NCBI GenBank assembly: GCA_964639075.1
Contig: CAZXCB010000144.1
Location: 1-9,009, forward strand
Length of the DNA stretch: 9,009 nt
Source of the DNA: JAENVU01 sp964639075
Lineage (GTDB): Bacteria > Actinomycetota > Acidimicrobiia > IMCC26256 > JAENVU01
Reading direction: 5' to 3'
Numbering within the stretch: position 1 is the stretch's first letter; each line of letters opens with the position of its first letter. Below, one piece after another: positions 5,289 to 9,009 of this stretch. The notes beneath the pieces were generated by a model, which had not been told where the DNA came from, ran no database searches, and saw nothing but the letters and a program-made list of their open reading frames with translations. Made by a program: the position numbers and the translations under genes.

Positions 5289-6467
5289 ATGAGGACTCGA
5301 GCGACCAGAGCCGGCCGGAGCCGGATCGGCCGATGGGCGGCCGCGGTCACGACCGTGGCCCTCGCGACGACGGCCCTGACCGGCATCGCGCCCGCGAGCG
5401 CCGCGCTGCCGGCCGGGTGGTCCACGCTGTGCACGTCGATCGGCGGGTCGACCGCGCCCCTCGTGGCCGGGATCAACTGCCGGCTCGTCTCGCACGGCGG
5501 CCTGACACGGCGCTACGTGGTGTACGTGCCGGCGGCGGTCGCCGCCAGTGCAACGCCGGCACCGCTCGTGTTCATGTTCCACGGGTCGTCGGGATCGGGA
5601 GAGCAGTTCCTGAAGATCTCGGGCTGGCGCGAGGTCGCCGATGCCGAGGGAGTGATCGCCGTCTTCCCGACCGGCATGAAGTACCGCGTCCTCGACACCG
5701 GTCGGATGAGCACGAAGTGGCACGACACGAGCCTCCGGTGCGACGTCGCCGCGTCCCGTCCCTCGGGGTGGCCGGCGACGTCGCCCTATCCCGCCGACGA
5801 CGTGAGCTTCACCGACGCGATGGTGCTCGACGTCGCCGCCCACGAGTCGATCGACCTCGACCGGATCCACGCGTCGGGCTTCTCGAACGGCTCGGCGTTC
5901 GCCCAGACGCTCGCGTTGCGTCGAGCCGACCTGCTCGCCTCGGTCGGCTCCTGGGCCGGCCAGGCCCGCGAGTGCGTCGGCACCGACGGGAACGTGGTCG
6001 AGCCGATCACGCCGCCGGCCCGCGCGATCCCCGTCGCGCTCGGAATCGGCAACCGCGACGACCGGTACCTGGAGGGCATCAACGCGTGGCTCACCGCGCA
6101 CGGCACACCGACGATCACCGAGATGCCCCTCGACCTCGCGTTCGTCAACGGCGGATTCGGTCAGGCCATGCTCGGACCCAGCATCCAGCATCTCGGCCTG
6201 GTCTGGGAGCCGGGCGCCGCGATCGGCGTGGACGACTGGGCCGGTGTGGCCTGGCTCCCCTCCTGGCCGGCACCGAGCTACGTGACCGCACGCTGGAGCA
6301 ACCCCAGCGGCGTCAACGACGCTGCGAGCTTCACGTTCATGCTCCTCGGCGGCGTCACGCACCGGTACCCCAACGCCACGCCGGGGAAGGCGACGCTGAT
6401 CAAGCAGTCCGGCAGCGTCCACGCGGCGACGCTCTTCTGGAAGTTCTTCCAGCGCAACCCGCGCTGA
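5289..6467 (+). CDS. Secreted alpha/beta-hydrolase, PHB depolymerase family esterase
   Basis: This is a predicted exported serine esterase of the polyhydroxybutyrate depolymerase/feruloyl-esterase type; the substrate is not deducible. The 392-residue product starts with a signal peptide: an Arg-rich n-region (1-15), a hydrophobic core (17-33) and a probable cleavage after Ala-Ser-Ala at residue 38. The hydrolase domain has FMFHGSSGSG (95-104) for the oxyanion hole and GFSNGS (197-202) as nucleophile elbow with Ser199. It also has GNRDD (254-258) as the likely acid, and GGVTHRYP (354-361) with His358 as the likely base. Cys48, Cys64, Cys151 and Cys229 could form disulfides after export. No lipobox cysteine follows the signal, so it is probably a free secreted protein. 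ATG 5289 is preceded by GGAAGGGG (5275-5282) six bases upstream; the longer frame back to 4920 lies over rplY. It is antisense to the surrounding housekeeping genes and ends 12 bases from the prs stop. Confidence 0.85.
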   Translation: MRTRATRAGRSRIGRWAAAVTTVALATTALTGIAPASAALPAGWSTLCTSIGGSTAPLVAGINCRLVSHGGLTRRYVVYVPAAVAASATPAPLVFMFHGSSGSGEQFLKISGWREVADAEGVIAVFPTGMKYRVLDTGRMSTKWHDTSLRCDVAASRPSGWPATSPYPADDVSFTDAMVLDVAAHESIDLDRIHASGFSNGSAFAQTLALRRADLLASVGSWAGQARECVGTDGNVVEPITPPARAIPVALGIGNRDDRYLEGINAWLTAHGTPTITEMPLDLAFVNGGFGQAMLGPSIQHLGLVWEPGAAIGVDDWAGVAWLPSWPAPSYVTARWSNPSGVNDAASFTFMLLGGVTHRYPNATPGKATLIKQSGSVHAATLFWKFFQRNPR

Positions 6468-6479
6468 CTCCGAAGCCGG

Positions 6480-7483
6480 TCAGACGTTGTCGCCCTGGAA
6501 GAGCTCGGAGACGGAGCGCTCCTCGAAGACCGCGGCCAGGGCATCCGCGACGATCGGGGCGATCGAGATCACGGTGAGGCTGTCGAAGCGCTTCTCGCTC
6601 GGGACCGGCAGCGAGTTCGTCACGATCACCTCGCGGATCGGCCCGTTCTTCAACCGGTCGACGGCGGGACCCGAGAGCAGCGCGTGGGTCGCCAGGATCG
6701 ACACCGAAGCCGCGCCGCGTGACATCAGCAGCTCCGCCGCGCTGACGACCGTCCCCGCGGTGTCGATCATGTCGTCGATCAGCACGCACTGGCGACCGTC
6801 GACCACGCCGACGACCTCCGTCGCGATCGCGACGTTGTGCGTGCCCTTCGGTCGGNNNNNNNNNNGCCGAGCGCCGGCCCAGCACGGCCGCGCTTTGCCA
6901 TCTCGTGCCCGTCGAGGCAGTTCGCGAACCGCCGGGCGAGCTTGCCGGCGCCCGCGTCCGGCGAGACGACCGTCACGGGCACGTCGCGCTCGAGCGTGGT
7001 CGCGAGGTGGTCGGCGAGCAAGGGCACCGCGGTCAGATGGTCGACGGGGAAGTCGAAGAAGCCCTGGATCTGCCCGGTGTGGAGGTCGACCGCCACGACG
7101 CGGTCGGCGCCGGCCGCAGTGAACAGGTCGGCGAGCAGGCGCGCGGTGATCGGCTCACGTCCAGCAGCCTTGCGGTCCTGACGCGAGTAGCCGTAGAACG
7201 GACACACCGCGGTGACCCGGCGGGCCGACGCGCGCTTGAGCGCGTCGATCATGATCAGCTGCTCCATGATCCGGTCGTTGATCGGGTCGCAGTGGCCCTG
7301 GAACACGAACACGTCCGAGCCACGCACGTTCTCACCGAACCGGCAGTACTGCTCGCCGTTCGCGAAGCGCGACAGCGTCACGTCGCCGAGCGGGAACCCG
7401 AGACACGTCGAGATCTCCTCTGCGAGCTCGCGGTTCCCCGACCCGGAGAACAGCTGCATCCTCTTGCGCGACACCAGCTCCAT
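6480..7483 (-). CDS. prs: Ribose-phosphate pyrophosphokinase, interrupted by an assembly gap
   Basis: Prs makes PRPP from ribose 5-phosphate and ATP for nucleotide, histidine and tryptophan synthesis. The N-terminal 196 residues (7483-6896) are intact: MELVSRKRMQLFSGSG, RFANGE (39-44), YGYSRQDRK (97-105), VDLHTGQIQGFFD (132-144) and VVSPDAG (172-178). The C-terminal part resumes at 6854 with RPKGTHNVA and continues through the PRPP-binding CVLIDDMIDTAGT to the stop at 6480. Ten Ns lie between, and the two halves are in different frames. The total length, 1004 bases, is not a multiple of three. Just before the Ns a third frame reads VLGRRS (6885-6868), which resembles the missing family segment, so the sequence next to the gap is probably also wrong. 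I infer an intact gene in the cell. The start ATG shares one base with the glmU stop (TGATG), so translation is likely coupled. Confidence 0.92.
6856..6865. other. Run of ten Ns (assembly gap) inside prs
   Basis: Exactly ten unknown bases interrupt prs between its ribose 5-phosphate/ATP-binding half and its PRPP-binding half. A round number of Ns is typical of a placeholder for a gap of unknown size. The distance between the conserved residues on each side is larger than the family alignment allows, about 41 bases where roughly 15 would be expected, so the flanks may overlap or carry erroneous bases. Confidence 0.95.
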
Positions 7484-8916
7484 CAGTCCTCCGCCTCGTC
7501 CTGTGCTTCCCGCGCGGCGCGCCGTTCCGACCAACCCTCGTCCACCTGCGCGGGCACGCCCTTGGTGAGCGCGCCCGGAGGGACGTCCTTGTTCACCACC
7601 GAGCCGGCGCCGGTGTACGCGCCGTCGCCGACGCTGACTGGCGCGACGAGCACCGTGTTCGAGCCGATCCGCGCGTCCGCACCGATCGAGCTCGCGTGCT
7701 TGTCCTTGCCGTCGTAGTTCGCGGTGATCGTGCCCGCACCGACGTTCGCCCGCGGTCCGATCTCGACGTCGCCCATGTAGGCGAGGTGCGGCACCTTGGC
7801 GCCCTCGCCGATCTCGGCGTTCTTCGTCTCGACGAACGTGCCGACGTGCGCTCCCGCGGCGAGGCGCGTCCCGGTCCGCAGCGACACGTACGGACCGACC
7901 GTGCAGTCCTCGCCGATCTCGGCTTCGCGCGCCACGGTGTTCTGCACGACCGCGCGTTCGCCGACCACGGTGTCGACGAGGCGCGTGTCGGGTCCGACGA
8001 CGGCACCCGTCGCGATGCTCGTGCGGCCCTCCAGGATCGTGCCGGGCAGCAGGCGCACGTCTGCCGCGAGCGTGACCGTCGCGTCGATGTAGGTGGCAGC
8101 CGGGTCGACCATCGTGACGCCGTCCATCATCCAACGCTCGTTGATCCGTTCGCGCAGCGCGGCCTCCGCGGTCGCGAGCTGCGCGCGGTCGTTCACGTGC
8201 CGGGCCGCGGTCGCGTCGTCGGCCGCGACGGCGACCACCGGGTGGCCGGCCTCGCGCAACACGGCGATCGCGTCGGTGAGGTAGTACTCGCCCTGCGCGT
8301 TCTCGGGGCTGAGCCGGCGCAGCGCGGGCGCGAGCAGCCCCCGGCGGAAGCAGTAGATCGACGTGTTCACCTCGGTCAGCTCGAGCTCGTCGGCCGTCGC
8401 ATCGGTGCGCTCGACGATGTGGTCGACCCGGCCCTGGGAGTCACGGACGATCCGCCCGAAGCTCCACGTCCACGGGGCGAGCTCCGCCGTGAGCACCGTC
8501 ACCGCGGCGTCGGACTCGCGCTGGACGGTCGCGAGGCGCGCGAGCAGCTCGGGCCGGACCAGCGGCGCATCGCCCGGCATGATGATGACGTCGCCTTCGT
8601 CGTCCGGGTCGTCGGGGAAGGCGGTGAGCGCCACGCTGGCCGCGTCGCCGGTGCCGCGCTGGACGTGCTGCTCCACGAACACCACGGGCACGTCGGTGGT
8701 GAGCTGCTCCTGGAGGGTCTTGGTGACCCGCTCCGCGCCGTGGCCCACGACCACCACGATCCGCTCGAGCGGCAGGGCGGCGAGCGCGTCGACCACGTGC
8801 AGGACCATCGGCCGGCCGCAGAGCGGGTGCAGGACCTTCGGCGTGCCCGAGCGCATGCGGGTGCCCTCGCCCGCCGCCATGACCACCCCGGCCAGGGGTC
8901 GATACCCGCCGCTCAC
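7483..8916 (-). CDS. glmU: Bifunctional UDP-N-acetylglucosamine pyrophosphorylase / glucosamine-1-phosphate N-acetyltransferase
   Basis: GlmU acetylates glucosamine 1-phosphate with acetyl-CoA and then transfers UMP from UTP, giving UDP-GlcNAc for peptidoglycan. The 477-residue product has an N-terminal uridylyltransferase domain with VVMAAGEGTRMRS (11-23), Lys27, QRGTGDA (86-92), MPGDAPL (113-119, Asp116), EVNTSIY (182-188) and YYLTDAI (211-217). From about 270 it has a left-handed beta-helix of hexapeptide repeats, with SLRTGTR (345-351), FVETKNAEIG (361-370), VPHLAYMGD (375-383, His377) and NYDGKDKH (400-407). The last 20 residues are charged and probably disordered. The GTG start at 8916 is set by GGAGAG seven bases upstream. 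The segment APWTWSFGRIV (147-157) differs from the usual PTGYGRIV and is about two residues longer. It is followed by prs with a one-base overlap and preceded by tRNA-Gln. Confidence 0.96.
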   Translation of the reverse strand: MSGGYRPLAGVVMAAGEGTRMRSGTPKVLHPLCGRPMVLHVVDALAALPLERIVVVVGHGAERVTKTLQEQLTTDVPVVFVEQHVQRGTGDAASVALTAFPDDPDDEGDVIIMPGDAPLVRPELLARLATVQRESDAAVTVLTAELAPWTWSFGRIVRDSQGRVDHIVERTDATADELELTEVNTSIYCFRRGLLAPALRRLSPENAQGEYYLTDAIAVLREAGHPVVAVAADDATAARHVNDRAQLATAEAALRERINERWMMDGVTMVDPAATYIDATVTLAADVRLLPGTILEGRTSIATGAVVGPDTRLVDTVVGERAVVQNTVAREAEIGEDCTVGPYVSLRTGTRLAAGAHVGTFVETKNAEIGEGAKVPHLAYMGDVEIGPRANVGAGTITANYDGKDKHASSIGADARIGSNTVLVAPVSVGDGAYTGAGSVVNKDVPPGALTKGVPAQVDEGWSERRAAREAQDEAED

Positions 8917-8923
8917 CTGATAG

Positions 8924-8929
8924 CTCTCC
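8924..8929 (-). promoter_or_regulatory. Ribosome binding site of glmU
   Basis: GGAGAG on the minus strand (8929-8924) lies seven bases before the GTG at 8916 and fixes that codon as the start. A second GGAGAG occurs 11 bases further upstream (8940-8935); it is too far from the start to serve the same codon. Confidence 0.7.
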
Positions 8930-8949
8930 GTCCGCTCTCCGGCACCTCC

Positions 8950-8967
8950 GGGGGTTCGGGCACCCCC
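8950..8967 (-). terminator. GC-rich hairpin between tRNA-Gln and glmU; possible terminator or processing stem
   Basis: On the minus strand GGGGGT (8967-8962) and ACCCCC (8955-8950) form a perfect six-base-pair stem with a six-base loop (GCCCGA), starting two bases after the tRNA discriminator. No U-run follows; the next bases are GGAGGTGCC. It may be a U-less terminator of the tRNA transcript, an attenuator before glmU, or only a 3' trailer stem for tRNA processing. Confidence 0.4.
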
Positions 8968-8969
8968 TG

Positions 8970-9009
8970 CTCGGGGGCGAGGTTTCGAACCTCGACTTGG
9001 GACTCCAAA
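8970..9009 (-). tRNA. tRNA-Gln(TTG), 3' portion only (cut by the window edge)
   Basis: On the minus strand the last 40 bases of the window read as the 3' half of a tRNA. There is an anticodon-loop end TTTGGA (9009-9004), an anticodon-stem strand GTCCC (9003-8999) and a four-base variable loop. A T arm follows, CGAGG-TTCGAAA-CCTCG (8994-8978), with a perfect five-pair stem, then the acceptor strand CCCCCGA (8977-8971) and discriminator G (8970). Reading the loop with U33 gives anticodon TTG (9008-9006). A72 and G73 match the known U1:A72/G73 identity of tRNA-Gln. CCA is not encoded, because GCA begins at 8970. The D arm and 5' acceptor strand lie outside the window. A tRNA-Gln upstream of glmU is also what I recall from mycobacteria. 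Confidence 0.82.

Noticed and set aside
5238..6422. A 394-codon minus-strand frame covering the esterase, which would restore a co-directional operon
   Set aside because: It has no signal peptide, no ribosome binding site and no family motif. The plus frame has a signal peptide, lipase box and strong Shine-Dalgarno.
6468..6479. A terminator between the esterase and prs stops
   Set aside because: Only 12 bases are available and no dyad with a T-run is present in or beside them.
6480..7483. prs as a genuine pseudogene
   Set aside because: Both halves are fully conserved and the break coincides with ten Ns; a placeholder gap explains the frame change better than decay.
1..9009. CRISPR arrays, insertion sequences, attachment sites, toxin-antitoxin or phage genes
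   Set aside because: I found no spaced repeat series, transposase or integrase motif, or small toxin/antitoxin pair on either strand. The tRNA-Gln is cut by the edge and no direct repeat of its 3' end was noticed in the window.

Overview
The window looks like chromosomal DNA of a high-GC Gram-positive bacterium (Actinomycetota). The reasons are the uniformly high GC, the frequent GTG/TTG starts, and the housekeeping order tRNA-Gln, glmU, prs, rplY(ctc), pth, which I recall from actinobacterial genomes including Mycobacterium. I see no phage, IS, CRISPR or plasmid signature. I cannot place the organism below phylum level from the sequence alone.

Layout from left to right. Positions 1-71 hold no gene, but 34-78 carry a perfect tandem duplication that ends on the hldE stop. 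On the minus strand, 72-2121 hold gmhA and a bifunctional hldE, overlapping by 17 bases. Divergent from them, 2171-2677 (+) is a GmhB-type HAD phosphatase. These three proteins can together carry sedoheptulose 7-phosphate to ADP-D-glycero-beta-D-manno-heptose. A perfect 8-base inverted repeat lies against the ribosome binding site of a plus-strand adenosine-deaminase-family gene (2776-3750). That gene converges on a minus-strand block read from the right edge: tRNA-Gln (3' part only, 8970-9009), glmU (7483-8916), prs (6480-7483), rplY (4439-5110) and pth (3836-4438).

Two things interrupt the block. A plus-strand gene for a secreted esterase of the PHB-depolymerase type (5289-6467) sits between prs and rplY, with its own likely promoter. 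Ten Ns (6856-6865) fall inside prs, and the coding frame is lost around them. I read this as an assembly gap with bad flanking sequence and not as a pseudogene.

How the genes work together. GlmU makes UDP-GlcNAc for the cell wall and Prs makes PRPP. L25/CTC binds 5S rRNA and Pth recycles peptidyl-tRNA, so this is a translation and precursor-supply core. The heptose genes are the accessory part: ADP-heptose is classically an LPS precursor, so its acceptor in an organism without an obvious outer membrane is the main biological question. I found no clearly new system. The most interesting points are the heptose cassette in this background, the antisense esterase insertion, the operator-like inverted repeat at the deaminase, and the alternative pairing in the tRNA-Gln trailer.
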